Positions 46,366 through 58,663 of a DNA stretch of 64,000 bases are shown piece after piece. Location: the NCBI GenBank assembly GCA_019188255.1, contig JAETXT010000010.1:1736001-1800000 (forward strand). The letters run 5' to 3'. The stretch's first letter is position 1; every line of letters begins with the position of its first letter. The stretch comes from Verticillium longisporum (lineage: Eukaryota; Ascomycota; Sordariomycetes; Glomerellales; Plectosphaerellaceae). A program made the translations under genes and the position numbers. The notes under the pieces were generated by a model. The model saw nothing but the letters and a program-made list of their open reading frames with translations, did no database searches and was not told the origin of the DNA.

Positions 46366-48195
46366 TCAACTCGGCGTATCGGCAAAACCTGGACAGGGCA
46401 CAAAGGGGATCCCAGGAGAGCAGTCCTCCTCGCACGTAGTCCCGCTTCTCGGGACCTTTCCAACGTCAAAGTACGTCCGCAGATGCTGCGCAGTGCACTC
46501 GCTCCTGGAGGTGATCAAGGCGCAGTGGCCCACAGACTCCTGGATGACGACGGCTGATCCGGGGTAAAGCGTCGACAGATGTTCGGCGTTGGCAAGTGGT
46601 GTAGCATGGTCGTGTCGCGTCGACAGAATCAGGAGCGGAGCCGCGGGCTTGTCTTCTGCTTTCGAAAGGTCGAGATTCAAGTGGCCGAACGGACCCCTAA
46701 AGGCATATTTCGGTCGATACCTCCACCCCGAACAGGAGAGCGGGATCCGCGCCCAAGGCTCTCCAGCAGTTGGTGACTGGGCATCAAGCTGCTCAACTAT
46801 ACTCTCAGCCCAGGAAACGTTATTGCGCTCGCCGGCCTTGCTCGCCGAATCGCCGCAAAGCACACCCATTCCGGCCTCGCTGTCCCAGGTGTAATTTTGA
46901 GGAGGGTAGTAGTCGCCTGGCACGACACAGACATCCTTGCGCTCGTAGTTGTTGACCGCTGGACTTTGCAGCAAGAGGCTGTAATCGCCCGCAAGGGTAG
47001 TGGCGAGAACAATGGACAGCAGTTCGTATGCTTTGATCGGTGAATAGAGAGCTCGACGTATGGTGTCGCGAACGATGAGGGACGTGACGAAACGGACGCG
47101 ACCTCCGGCAACGGTTACGATGGGGGTTTTGACCAACGCCTGTATGAAGTCGTCCACGCGCTTCCTGATGTCAGCCGCGCTGCCATCTGCTTCCTGTTTC
47201 AGGAGACAGAGTTCTCCAGCGCGGAAGCACGTCTCGTAAAACTTGTCGACGACCACTTCAGCATCGTTGAGGTTCTTCGCCCAAGTCTAATCTTCGTCAG
47301 CACTCAAAGAGCCATTTTTAGATCAATAATAAGAGACAGAAAGGCTTACACCGCTGATGTAGTCGTCGGCGTCGGCTACGCCATCAAGCACCATCCTGCC
47401 CACGCGGCCAGGAAACATGGACGCAAAGGTATTGCCCAGAATCGTGCCATACGAGATGCCGAAGTACTGCAGCTTCGGCAGCTCGCGCTCTCCATCCTCC
47501 GCCGAGGTCAAGTTCTTGTGCCGCAACTCGTCAACGCGATCCACAATCTCGACCATGTCGCGCGCCACAGAGGCGGTCGACATGTAGTTGAAGATGCTGT
47601 CCTCCCCAGCCTCGGCACAGAGGTCACTCAGGCCCCTTGCCGCTTGGTAATGGTGAGTCAGAGCTTCAGGGCCGGAAGTCATCGCCGGCAGTCCCTCTTT
47701 CTGGATGAAGTCGGCGGCTCGTTTGAGGTCGTCATTATAACAGTCGGCGCGAGGGGTGCTCAGTGCCACACCTCGTGGGTCGAACCCGAGGATCTCATAG
47801 TGTCGATCTGCGTCCAAGATTGCCTGCATGTACAACCCTATATCCAATACCATTTCAGTGCCGCCCCCGCCGGGGCCTCCGGGGTTAATGAGAATGGTGC
47901 CGCCGAATGACGGGTCAGTCTCGGGAACGGACGCCGGGAGAGTGACTATGCCTATGGCAGCCCATCGGGGCGAGCTTGCGCATTTTGACGAATTGGCAGT
48001 TGTCCAGTCGAGCGGCACTTTCAAGCGCGCACACTTGAACCCGTCATAGCAGTCGTGATACTGCAAGCTGCGTGAAGGTTTGACGGTGGCCCAGTCGAAG
48101 CTGTCATCACTGAATTGTCGCTTCTGCAGAAAGGCATAACTGGTGCCAGCTACTGTGGAGAGAAATACAAATATGGAACCTGCGGGTAACTTCAT
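46366..48195 (-). CDS. Secreted TAP-like alpha/beta hydrolase (tripeptidyl aminopeptidase type)
   Basis: Exons 47350-48195 and 46366-47286; intron 63 nt (phase 0, YISG|TWAKN); 588 aa. The start at 48193-48195 gives a signal peptide (MKLPAGSIFVFLSTVAGTSYA). The N-terminal hydrolase half has the oxyanion region NPGGPGGGGTEM, EILGFDPRGVALSTP, and the nucleophile elbow FGISYGT (Ser). The C-terminal TAP-like half has LILSTRHDHATPLANAEHL (Asp) and SVGHCALI (His), completing the triad. Members remove short peptides from N-termini or act as esterases; the substrate is unknown. It converges with the GH3 gene; only 217 bp separate their stops. Upstream is a divergent gap to the Zn2Cys6 gene. Confidence 0.88.
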
Positions 48196-48743
48196 GATGA
48201 TGATTATAGCAGGTGATCTGTAAAGGTGGCGTTCGGAACACACAACAAGTACATGATCGTCAATCAATGGAGTGGCCTCTCTTCTCTTGCTACCATATAT
48301 ATCACCTCGCGTAGGCAGCCACTGTGCTAGTGGATCATGTTGGGATGCATACAAAAGTTCCTCAGAAACAGACCCTCAAGGATGCGAAATAGCTTCGTCT
48401 CTCTACCGCCGCGAACGAAAGCGTGACGGCGCCGTGCCACAAGCGCACACGTCGGCAGTTGGGCCATCCGGAGAGCGTGCCTCTCCCCATTGGGCGCATC
48501 GTCAATTGCAAAAGCCTACCCTGCAAGTCAGCTGCATGGCGAGAATAGCATTCAAATTGAAGGTGCCTCGAAAGCGAGCTACGCCTCTCCGTGCCGCGTG
48601 GCGCCACAAGGCGAGAAGATGAGCGACGGCACAATTCGCGAGCAGTGAAATAGACGGCGCAGCCAATCCCAAGGAACTTTTGTCAGTCCAACTACCGAAC
48701 TTGGTCGAAGCGAAAGGGGGAAAAAGATCGAGAAGCGAAGAAA
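48196..48743. promoter_or_regulatory. Divergent promoter between the TAP-like hydrolase and the Zn2Cys6 factor
   Basis: 548 bp. A TATATAT-containing stretch lies at 48295-48302, near the hydrolase. No factor-binding site assigned. Confidence 0.4.
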
Positions 48744-50511
48744 ATGTCGAGAACCACGAGGAAGAGCACTCCAAGAGTGAGGACTGGATGCCAGACATGT
48801 CGGTAAGTGCCAAGCATCTGTCTACACCTCGCGAATCCGAGATCAACCGGTCCCTGCATTTACAGCTGTTTGACTCTGACCCAAAACAAGTATCCGGCGT
48901 GTAAAATGCGACGAGGCAAAGCCCAGCTATCTGAAATGCACGCAGACGGGCCGCAAATGCGACGGGTACACAGCACGAACCCCCAGCAGCGTTCTGATCT
49001 CACCGCAATCCTCCTCCGACGAGGTCGCCGGCCGCCGGTCGCCGCCGGGCCTGGCGGCCATCAAGGTCTACTCGATCCCGTTCCGCATGCCGGGCAGCCA
49101 GCGCGACCGGCAGCTCCTCCACTACTTCTGCGTGCAGGGGGCGAACGAGTTCGCGGGGTTCGTGCCCAACGAGTTCTGGTCCAAGACGGCCCTCTACGCG
49201 AGCCAGAACGAGACGATTGTGCGGCAGTCGCTCATCGCGCTGAGCGCGCTGCACGTCGACCTCTCGGGCAGCGGGTGCAGCAGCCGCTCCGGCTCCGGCT
49301 CCGGCCCCGGCCCCGGCCCCGGCCACCCCGTCGGCGACGCGACGCTGCGGCAGTACGGCAAGGCGCTGCGGTCGCTGCAGACGCGCATCGCGCGGTCGTC
49401 GGGAGACGGGACGTGCGCGGGCCGGTTCGAGACGGCCAAGACAGCGCTCATCTGCTGCGTGCTGTTCTACTGCTTCGAGAGCGCCCTCGGCGACGTGCCG
49501 GCGGCGCTGAACCACCTCGACAACGGCCTGCGGCTCATGAACAAGGTGCTTGCATTCCGCGACGACGAGGACGACGACGAGGAGATGCGCAGCATCCGCG
49601 ACACGCTCGGCCGGCTCGACATGCAGGCGACCTTTTTCGACGACGCCCGCGCGCCGGCGCTGGCTCTCGTGTCGCGGCGGGAGCGGGAGCGCGGTCTCAG
49701 CGTCGGCTTCGGCCTCGGCTCTGGCTCCGGCGGCGCGGGCCCGGCCACGTCCTTCGCCAGCCTCGCCGACGCGCAGAAGCAGCTCATCCGCATGTCCAAC
49801 TGGCTGCTGCGCTTCCTGCAGGAGAACACAGCCTACCAGGGCCAGCCGGCGTCGTGCATCCCCGCATCCGTGCTCGCAGAGAAGCACCGCCTGACGCGCG
49901 AATTCGACCTCTGGCAGCAGAGGCACGGCATCTTCACCGCGTCCCTCGCGCCGCCGCCGCCGCCGCCGACGGAGCCAGGCGCCGCCGACAGGCGCAGCGC
50001 CGACCGCGCGGCCCGCACGCTGCTGGCGCAGCACGGCGTGCTGCAGATGCTGCTCTCGTCCAAGGTGCCCGATCGGCCCCAGGTCTTTGGCGCGGTGCCG
50101 AACCGCGCGGCCGAGGAACTCGTTCAGCTGTGTCAGGACGTTCTGCGCCTCGACGATTCGGGCGATGCGGCGGCGACTGCGGGCCCTGCGTTGATGAAGC
50201 CGTGGACGCTATCGTCTGAGACGGGTGTCGTGGTGCCGCTCTTTCTCCTGGCGATGAAGTGCGCGGACGAGGGCGTGACGGCGAGAGCGGTCGAGCTGCT
50301 TGCCGCTTCGAAGAGGAGGGAGGGTCTCTATGACGCCGGGGCGGTCGCGAGCCTTGTCGGCCAGCTCAAGGGCGCGATGAGCCAGAGGCGACAGCAGTCG
50401 GAGGAACTCGGCCTGGGGAGCAGCCAGGAGGATGCCTTGGAGCATTGGGTCGCCGACTTGCTCGACCAGGCGCCCGGAGGGGCCAGTACAATGGCGGCCA
50501 TGTTGGATTGA
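48744..50511 (+). CDS. Zn2Cys6 transcription factor with one zinc cysteine replaced by Tyr
   Basis: Exons 48744-48802 and 48891-50511 (88-nt intron splitting an Arg codon inside the zinc cluster, a common position); 559 aa. The N-terminus reads TGCQTCRIRRVKCDEAKPSY, then LKCTQTGRKCDGY. Cysteines at 16, 19, 26, 36 and 43 fit C-x2-C-x6-C-x?-C-x2-C-x6-C, but the fourth position is Tyr33 (TAT at 48928-48930) where TGT would be expected. The rest is a fungal-specific transcription factor region with long acidic and Gly/Ser runs (Ser/Gly/Pro repeats near 49270-49320). The zinc site may be lost. The alternative acceptor at 48863 (TTTACAG) was not used because it breaks the finger. Targets unknown. 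Confidence 0.8.
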
Positions 50512-50882
50512 GACAGTACTTCCAGTGACGAGCAATGTGATCATGTACACGTGGGTTGAGAATTGCATTGGGGGCAGCATAGCTAGGTGAGTTAGCTTTG
50601 TGAGATAGCTTTGTGAGACTTTGGTGCAGCTCATGGATTTTACCTGGCGCGAATGGTGAACGTGTACGTTTCATTGAAGCAACGTGAAACATCCAGCTGA
50701 CAGTAATTGAGTCTCATTAATCCCTCGGCCTCATTATGCGCGTCAAAAAGAAAAGGGTATATAGAATCTTTGCACGTTGACTTCCAGCCAGGACCAGGAT
50801 CCATGGTCTTCTCTCCCGCCCCGACACAAACACATGACCCGAGAACCGGGGCCACTAGGAAATTTCTCATCGGCTGCATCTC
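50512..50882. other. Convergent 3' intergenic region
   Basis: 371 bp; a direct repeat GAGATAGCTTTGTGAGA-like motif at 50590-50620. Nothing else seen. Confidence 0.45.
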
Positions 50883-53089
50883 TCAAGCCACGGCACTCTT
50901 TCCATTCGGGGTCGCAGCATGATGGCCGATCCCCAGGACTCGCTGCAGGCTGCCCCTGATCCCCTTGGCGACGCCCTTGTTCTCTTCGGCGCCGGTCTTC
51001 TCCCCGCCTCCGCCTCGGCCGAGGAAGCCAAAACTCATGCGCCGTGCGGTGCCAAGCCCGTCACCTGCCCCCGTAGATGCGCGCTTCTTCTTCCGCACGG
51101 CCACGAGGCTCATGGGGTCGGCGGGCGCCGGGCGGGGTGGCCACTCGCCGTCGCGCTTCCAGCCCGTGACGCACGCACGGATCATATCAGAGAGATTGAC
51201 GGGACAGGACGGCGTGAGATTGTGGAGAATGACTTTTTCGTAGAGCGAGAGGTACACGGCGGGCGTGATGGAGGCACGCATGGGGTTATTTGGTGGGAGG
51301 AGGGGTGGTGCGAGAGGCAGCAGCGTCTCGACGGAATACGCTACGGTGGACGGAGCCGAAGTCGTAGAATGCGATGAGTCTTTGGAGCGCTGGGCGCTGA
51401 GGTCGCGACTGCCGTCTTTCGAATCATAGCCATCCGAGTTTGTGGTCGATGCGTCGTGGCTGCGGCGCTGCTGAGGAGGCGAGCTGTGGTGAGCCGGCGA
51501 AGGGGGCACAGATGTGCGCTGGAAGAGCCGCTTGGGCGACAGAGACGCAAAAGAGGTCGACGGAGAAATGGGCTTCTGGCGCACGCGAACCGTTTTCGCG
51601 CCAGTCCAGGCATTGCGGCGCGCCTCAAAGCAGGCGAGACCCTCGTTCCACTGAATCTCTTCGCGAATAGCTCTCCTCCGCTGTGCCTGCTTGTCGACGA
51701 CCGAGGCTTTGACGGCTGCGCCTATCGCTTCGGGCGTGTCGAAGCGGAAGGGAGAGAGAGACATGGGTGGAGCCTCGTCGTCGGAGAGATCCGATACCCA
51801 GTCGAGTCGTGGCCGGTAGTGAACAGGATCTTCAGACACGGTGCTGTAGACAGACTCGGCGTCGCTGTCAGGGCCGTCGTCGAGCTCCTCATCTGTCGAC
51901 TCGCGATTCCTCTCCTCGGCGGCTGTCACCGAGTCGTCCCCAAGTTGTGGTGGTTCAGAAGGGGATGTCTCAGTTGGTGGCTCGGTAGTGGGGTCCACTG
52001 TGACATCGTCGCCGTTTTCGGATGAGCGAGGAGGCACAGGCGCGGGTACCGAGGCGGCAGCCGACACGGGCGGCCAGACAAAGTCCCAATCGTTGCGCAC
52101 CTTTTCCTCAAGGTGACGTCTGACAGCCTCCTTCTGCTTGGCCTTGTCCTTGCTAAGAAGGTCGACGTCGTAGTCAGCATGGGGTAGCGGCAGAGGCGCC
52201 GCGAAGACGGAATGTCGAATCTTGGAGAGTGGCGAGCGCGGCGACCTGTACATGTCGGAGAAGATCATTTTGGCGGACGTGGGTGACGTCTTGATGTTCA
52301 TGGGCGCCGCAGCGACGGTCGAGGTAGGCGGCGGTGTTGGCTTTATATCGATGGCGGCGAGAGGCGCGGTCGAGGCCGAATGCGGGGCGGAGGAGGTGGT
52401 GGTGCTGGTGCTGGTGGTGGTGGTGGTTGTGATGGGAGGCTCGTGCGTCGTAGCTGGATCTGGGGGGACGGGGGGGTTGGCATGTCAGTGTCTCGCTTTC
52501 GTGCGGAGGATGGCTCAAGCAGGCATGGGCGAGACCCAAGGGGGGGTAAGGAAGTCTAGGGTCTAGAGATGGAGCTGGAGCTGGCGCGTGGCGTAGCAAT
52601 TGTCCAAAGCAAGGGTCCAAAAGGCGAGACCATGGCCATGTTTCTGTGTGTAGAAAGGAGGAATGATGTGGAGAGACGGGTTTGACTTGCGCGAACGTGA
52701 AGAAGATGTGGCAGAGGGGAAGTGACAGACAGGAACGGATTGGAGAGAGGGGGCGTGGGAAGTGAACGCAGCAGTAGCAGCAGCAAAACAGAAGTTGAGG
52801 GAAACATTAAAGACAGGCAAACAAGCAAATAGAGAGGCCGTAGGCAGAAGACAAACAAGAGGCTCTACTCACTCTTGGCCTTGCTGCGACAATGGCACTG
52901 GCGAACAGGTGCCGTCTGCTTGCCGGCGTCGAGGGTCGGGGCGGGCAAAGGCTTGGTATTAGTATCGGCGGCGGCAGTAGCAGCAGCAGCAGAAGAAGAA
53001 GAAGAAGAGTCAGTCTCGATTTGACTCGAGATGGCGGTCAAGCTAGTCCTGTCGTCCATGGTGCCAGCCGCGGCGGGTGGCGGCGTCAT
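50883..53089 (-). CDS. Conserved fungal protein with C-terminal DUF4050/Gag1-clamp-like region
   Basis: Exons 52873-53089 and 50883-52459; 597 aa. The 413-nt intron is long and might hide a small exon. The N-terminus is low complexity (Ser, Ala, Thr). Conserved blocks: a Ser/Arg-rich block (MYRSPRSPLSKIRHSVF), ADYDVDLLSKDKAKQKEAVR with NDWDFVWPP, a linker of Glu/Asp/Ser, REEIQWNEGLACFEARRNAWTG, and a C-terminal VYLSLYEKVILHNLTPSCPV with DMIRACVTGWKRDGEWPPRP. The latter two resemble the fungal DUF4050/Gag1-like clamp family, but I place it by memory of the pattern, so only moderately. Function unknown; regulation of TOR/growth has been suggested for a relative. Probably cytosolic. Confidence 0.65.
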
Positions 53090-55536
53090 GGTCTTTGTAG
53101 TAAGGTAGACAAGGTAAGGATCCGACGAGGGCAGGTCTGTCTGTCTGGACGGCAGATGGACAGTCTCTACCTGAAAGGTAAGGCACGCGGTGGTCAGTCA
53201 ACTCTGTCTGTACTTGGAGCTGGACCTGGACCCTGGTTCGACTTTTTCTTGGCCTTTCGCCTCCTGCCTGGCTGTCGCGCGCGCAATGGCTGATGGAGGG
53301 GGAACGGGGTGGGCTGGGCAATCGTCAATTGGTAATGACTACCTTCGGAGGTGAAGTGAGGTGAGGTGAGGTGAGGTGACTCGAAAGACCGAAAGGCTTT
53401 TTGCCTGGGGGTGCAAAAGTCAGTCAGTCATCAGTCCAGAATGGAGGAAAAACCTTAGCTACCAGGTACCTTACCTGACTGGGTACCTTAACCTGACTGG
53501 GTACCCCAAAGGCAAGGTAGGTCGTAGGCAAATAGCAACGACCCAAACACGCCGCCCAGAGTGGAGGGACTTTCGGCTGCGTGGTCCAGGTCCAGGTCCA
53601 GGTCCAGCTCAAGGTCCAGCTCCAGCTCCAGCTCCAGCTCCAGCTCCAGCCCCAGACAAACAAGAGGCGGCGAACCGACACGACGCGAGGCCAGGACCGG
53701 AGAAGCGCGCCCAGATGTGGGGCGAGCCTGGTCGTGTGACGGCTGCAGCACTGCAGCCCGCTCGCTCTCTCTCCCTCTCTCTCTCGCCAGCAGGCCTCGC
53801 GCCAGCAGGTGATGGGATAATGATGGTCAGGTAGTACGCACGTAGATCAGGCCAGGCCAGCTCGGGGTCAGGTCACGCAGCATAGGCCAGGTACGGCAAG
53901 GTCGCCCTTTTTTTTCTTCCCGTTAGTGAGCGCCTGCCAACGAAGCTCACATGTCTCCCCCTGCCCCCTTGGACCTTGGACCTTGGACCTTTGACACGGA
54001 AAGCCGTTTGCGGGGGTGTGCCATGGGCGAGCGCCCCACGATGCAGACGCCGTCCCAGGTCCTGGCAAAGCCGATGTTTTGGGTTGTCGACGGTTTGCCT
54101 TTGGTCTGCGTCGTCGCCTTGGCTTGCCATAACCTTTTGGTAGTCGCCTGTCAGGCAGAGCAGCCCGAGCTCGAAGGCTCTGTCTCGTGGTCGTCCCAAT
54201 TGCTCCAGTGCTGCTAATCATCAGACATTGTTCTCTCACTGTCCCCCCCGATGAACGGGAATAGGAAGCGGATGGTCAAGAGGTTGCTCCCAGCGGTGAT
54301 CGGCGCACTCGACGACACCCTCCAAGGCAGGCGATTGGCCACAGCCGGGTGGTCTTACACCGTTCTGGCGCCACAATGAACGATGTACAGTCGCAGCCGG
54401 CACCGTACAAGGTCAGGCAAGCTGGGAGGCTGATCCGTCAATGGACGCTCCCACTGATGCTCCCGCTGTGCTGCTGGGTTACCTGCGGGAGAGGAAATCG
54501 AATGGGGAGGGGGAGGGGGAGGGGGTGGGCCGTGAGCGAGCGGGTGGCAGCCGCCCGAAGCGGGGAAACTTGCTTCTTTGACAGTGGTGCAGGTGCAGGT
54601 GCAGGGCGTGATGCAGTGAAGGCTTAGGGCCAAGCATCGATTGGTTCGCTTAAAGTTCCATGTCGGGCGTAGCGTGCAGAGGTAGAGGGTCCACCTTTCA
54701 CAAAGTACCCTGTCCAAAAATGAAGTCTGACGATGGGCAGCTCCATGAATGAATGATTCAAGATGGACCCTCGAGTCCAAAACGTCAAAACATGCAACAC
54801 CGAGGATTCGCTGGTCATTACACCTACCTAGCTACTAGTTCAGCCCTCATGAAGCTTAGTTGTCCGGTCAACCAAAGCAGTCCTTCACGGGAGCAGAGCA
54901 GTCCTTCACGGTAGCTGTTGTGATTTCAACCCCCTTATTGTGGGGTGGAAGCTTTGCCCCATTGATATGCGTTGAGGGACGTGAGGCTTCGTCAAGAGAT
55001 CATAGACGCTCAGTGCTGACTTCTTTTGGATGTGTACGATCTGCTGTTGCAACTTCTTAGGAAGTCACAGCAGCAGTAAAAACACCATCGCACCGGCTTC
55101 TCCCGCCTCCCCCCTTGAGTTGCCATCAGGGAGCCGATAGCACTAATGCCTCGGCTTCTTCCTCATGTCTGCCCCCTCTCGATCGATATGTGCGCAACTC
55201 GTGGCATAGCGAACGTCTCTTCCCTTTTTTGATACAACGCACACCTATAGCATTCTATTCTCGGTACTCTTTCGTCGGTAGCCACAATGAGTAGGGGTAG
55301 TAGTATCCCTAGGCGATGATTATCTTCTATATTGCGCATCCAGTCAGCGGTTCCTTCATCTTCTCCAACAGCCTTATCAACATAGAAACGATTAGACTAG
55401 CCGTGCCGTCAGAGTCTACCGCCACGCTATTCATGGACTAAGTTGGCATGGAACATAAGCCCAAATCAGCTAAAACCCAAATCATCCACACATTTAGCAT
55501 CATGTTCACGAGACGAGATTGACGGCCAATACCTGA
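53090..55536. other. Gene-free 2.4-kb stretch
   Basis: Contains pyrimidine-rich promoter sequence of the preceding gene, GGTGA repeats at 53350-53382, CCAGG/CCAGCT arrays, several short duplications such as GGACCTT x3 (53971-53989), CAGTCCTTCACGG x2 near 54880-54911, and an AT-richer part after 54830. No gene recognised. Confidence 0.5.
53582..53653. repeat. Hexamer repeat (CCAGGT / CCAGCT)n
   Basis: About 12 hexamers of GTCCAG changing to CTCCAG units. Confidence 0.85.
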
Positions 55537-56759
55537 TTAGTCTACTATCCTATTATAGAAACCCAACTTTCCTGGATCTGTGTAGACCCTCATAGCACAC
55601 GCAAGCATTTGAAGGGAATGGTCCCCGAGGGTTGAGGATTCTGTCGTCGTGACGTCCTTCTCGTTCCATCTAAGCAACCAAGTCGATATAGTCCCTCCTT
55701 TCGTGCCATATAAGACGTATTTCCTCATCCTTTAGCTGTCCGGCTTCGTTATAGTTTTGTAGTGCATTAAATTTTAGGGGGACGGTTTCTAGGAAGGCCG
55801 GCGACTCAAGAAGTTCCCAAGGTAGAGTGCATACACCTTCCCAGTCGATCACCCCCTAAACACTGAAGTTTAAGTCAACAATGATATTACTGTGGAAAAG
55901 GTCTCTATAACATATCGGGAACGGCCCCGCATCGTGAGACAATAGCCGGCTTCCGGATACGAGTATCTTCCTAGGAAAGTCTTCGATGGACTGGAGAATC
56001 TCGGCTCGTAAAGACGGATTTAGAATAGTCCGTAGATTACTTTCTGATTTAGGAAAGCGAGCATGTGCAGCCCAGGACGCAATGAACTCGGATGCCGTTT
56101 CAGAAGGTCCACCAAGTTCTAGCAAAGGGCCTATCTCGTACTCGCCGGTAGCATTTCTGAAAACTATCCCAATTTTGGGGAAACGAAGAGAGCTGATTTA
56201 TGCCTATATTTTGATTAGCACGGTAAGAGGGGGCGCACTTGATGGTTGGATTTCTAGACACCTGAATCCTTGCTATAGCTGAATAGAAGTCCTTGCGTCG
56301 TCTTTGGGGGATTAGACCGTGGCCTGCATTCTCTCCGCCTACATCCATTACAACAGTCCCAGGGAGGTATTCCATTGAAAGAAATGCTGCACTTATCGGG
56401 TTATTATCGTCAATTTTGTATCCAAAAACCTTTAGGATAGGTACCCTTGTCTGTTCGCAAATGAGGGCCATGGTGTCGGCTTCACTTTGTAGTTGCCGAG
56501 CTGTTTCTTCGGTGCTTCTTTTCATTTGAACTCGCGCAACCCATCTAGTTCTGTCTTCAAATTCAAGCACGCGTTCTAAGTTATGCAGACCATTTCTTAT
56601 GCCTGGAAGGACACGACAGGGCAGATTGTTGTTGAGCCTCGATGCGTAGAGGCAGAGTGCTTCCCATTTCGTCGTATCGTAGCACAACAATACACTGCTC
56701 CCGAGTGGTGATGTAATTGAGTATGAAGCAAGGCGATTCCAGTCATCAGAGGATTCCAT
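55537..56759 (-). pseudogene. APH-type (aminoglycoside phosphotransferase-like) kinase, broken
   Basis: Member of the large fungal APH-fold kinase family of unknown substrate. Exon 1 at 56262-56759 starts MESSDDWNRLASYSITSPLG and runs to SAIARIQ, with an ATP-binding-lobe VARVQMKRS and SMEYLPGTVVMDVG. A 58-nt intron follows; exon 2 (from 56203) gives ISSLRFPKIGIVFRNATGEY, GPLLELGGPSETASEFIASW, the catalytic loop YRDLFHSNIIVD (HxN form) and GVIDWEGVCTLPWELL. Three in-frame stops break it: TAA 56198-56200, TAG 55856-55858 (FSV*GVIDW) and TAG 55670-55672 (DLVA*ME); a frameshift near 55655 separates the final segment (KDVTTTESS to FYNRIVD). At least two stops fit C-to-T changes at CpA. Its ATG lies 28 bp after the stop of the DUF7924-like gene. 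Confidence 0.7.
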
Positions 56760-56787
56760 CGGGTCGGGGTATCTTTGCTGTTTTCTC

Positions 56788-58663
56788 CTAGTCGCCTGCC
56801 ACCAGCTCCTTTGTCCAGATGATCTGCCTTCCAGAGCCCTGCCAGCGAAAGCAGAACCTCCCATCTTGTTGTATATGCAGAGTCCAGTCCTTCCGATCCG
56901 TCTTGATCTCTTCTTTCTCAATGCGGAAGCAGACGTGTCCCTCGAGCCAGTAGATTTCCACCCGCATACATTCAACTTCATCCACATGAAGACCAAAGAC
57001 AGGTGACCTCTGGCTTATCCTACTTGTCCCACGGGGATGGCGACTCTTAGACGGGGGGCTTCGAGTGGTCAATTTCGAGTCAGGACTTAGTGGCTGCCTC
57101 TGCCGTTTTGAGCGGTCGGCGGCGAAATCAGATGTGAAGCTAGATGCGAAGCTAGTTTTCGTGTCGCCGAGCTCGGGCAGTGCAGATGCCTGGCTGCAGT
57201 CGTCGATATCTGCAACCCCAGGAGCAGGCTCGTCGGGAGTGCGTGATGGAGAGTAATCTAAGCAATCGACGAATTCGTCAGCACTCCCCTCCTTATCTAG
57301 ATCGAGCTGAGCTATGACTGCTAGATCGCCTTGGGGAGCTTTAGTGGCTTGATGTGATGCTCTGCTATTTGCAGCTTGGATGAAGTTGTGGCGATACTGC
57401 TTTGCTAGATCCCTAGCGTTCCGAAACGCGGTGGCGCCTCGGACGAAACCGTCACGGTTGCCCGTCATGGCCCAGGCGTCGACTTGGGTTATGTGATAAC
57501 CGGGCGGCCCTCCGTCGGTCGTCGGCGCCGTGGGGTGATGGGCATACATATGAAGCGTGCCGCCGTGATATATTGAGCCGAATGTGTATGCCTTGCCGTC
57601 GTACCCGGGCTCTTCTTCGCCGTAGTTCTGCAGGCTGTACATAGCGCGGGATCCAAGTGCCCCATTATAGCGAGCTTGCCGGTTTGCCACCGCTAAGCTA
57701 CCATCTGGGCCTTTGACCTCGACGAAGAAGTTTGGCGCCATGGGCTTGTCGTGCATGGAAGATGGGATGATGTAGTGCTCGAGCTCATTGCGGATAGACC
57801 GGGATAATTCCTCGGGAGACGCTCCGTAGTACAGGTCTGGCTTGGCCGGGGCGATTGTTCCGTCTGTGAGTGACTTGATATTCCCAAATATTGTGTTTCT
57901 TGCGGACGGGTGGCTGGCTTGATTGGGTCCAAGGATTGTCGGCAACACATTTGCCAGTACATCGTCTTCGTCCTTAGCCCGGGCATTGGTCTCCTGGAAC
58001 CTTTCAAAGGCGCTATCGGAAAACTGCGACGGCGAGAGCGAGCGTCTCGGGGCTACTAAAGCCTTTCTGATTTCCTGCAGGTCCGGCTTTTCAGACGAAT
58101 ACGTTGCATGAACGCCATGGTCTGTCAAGTGCTGATCGAAATTGCGGCTGTATACGGTCGACTTTTTCGACTTGGTTGTGGCCGAGGTGGCTTGCGTCGA
58201 AGCTGGGTTGGCCGATCGGCTGCCGCCACTTTGCGAGGAATGCCTCGAGGTCATGATGACGGGAGTAGGGTCGGGCGCTGGGAGAGAGGGGTGCTGGATT
58301 CATTGTCAGAGCGTTTCTGCCCGAGTATGTCATGATACCCACCCCTCTTAGGTCAGATAGGTCTGGACCGCCGTCGTTCGCTAATCGAGTGAGTGCTCTG
58401 GTGAGTGCTCTGGTGACTTTGAACGGGCTTGTGGTGCATGCGAGGGAGTGACGAGAGCGCGGAAGTCCTGTCCGTGAAAGCTCCGTGCGACGGTCGAGTT
58501 CTCTCAAGGCTCCGTGGGTCAGCGCGATCTTGGACAGCCGGTCCCAAAATTCGGGAGGCGATTCCCAGGTCCTCGTTTTGATCCTCTTCGCTGGCGGTTT
58601 TCGGGGGAGGCTCTCGGAGGAGAGGTCGCCCGCTTGTTGCCTTGTGCGCTTCTGCGGCGCCAT
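56788..58663 (-). CDS. DUF7924-like fungal protein
   Basis: Exons 58343-58663 and 56788-58293 (49-nt intron, phase 0, branch CTGAC); 608 aa. The N-terminus is basic with a likely nuclear signal (KPPAKRIKTRT). Then come PEFWDRLSKIALTHGALRELDRR and a GGPDLSDLRG motif, a Ser/Lys-rich linker, FDQHLTDHGVHATYSSEKPD, and the conserved core with RNELEHYIIPSSMHDKPMAP, NFFVEVKGPDGSLAVANRQA, RYNGALGSRAMYSLQNYGEE and the acidic tail region ending CFRWQGSGRQIIWTKEL. NFFVEVKGPDG is reminiscent of restriction-endonuclease-fold proteins (D-E-K pattern). This family is commonly expanded in Sordariomycetes. Function unknown. The stop nearly meets the start of the broken APH kinase. Confidence 0.72.

Noticed and set aside
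49000..50034. 344-codon minus-strand open frame over the Zn2Cys6 gene
   Set aside because: Antisense to the finger-containing gene and Arg/Ala/Val-rich.
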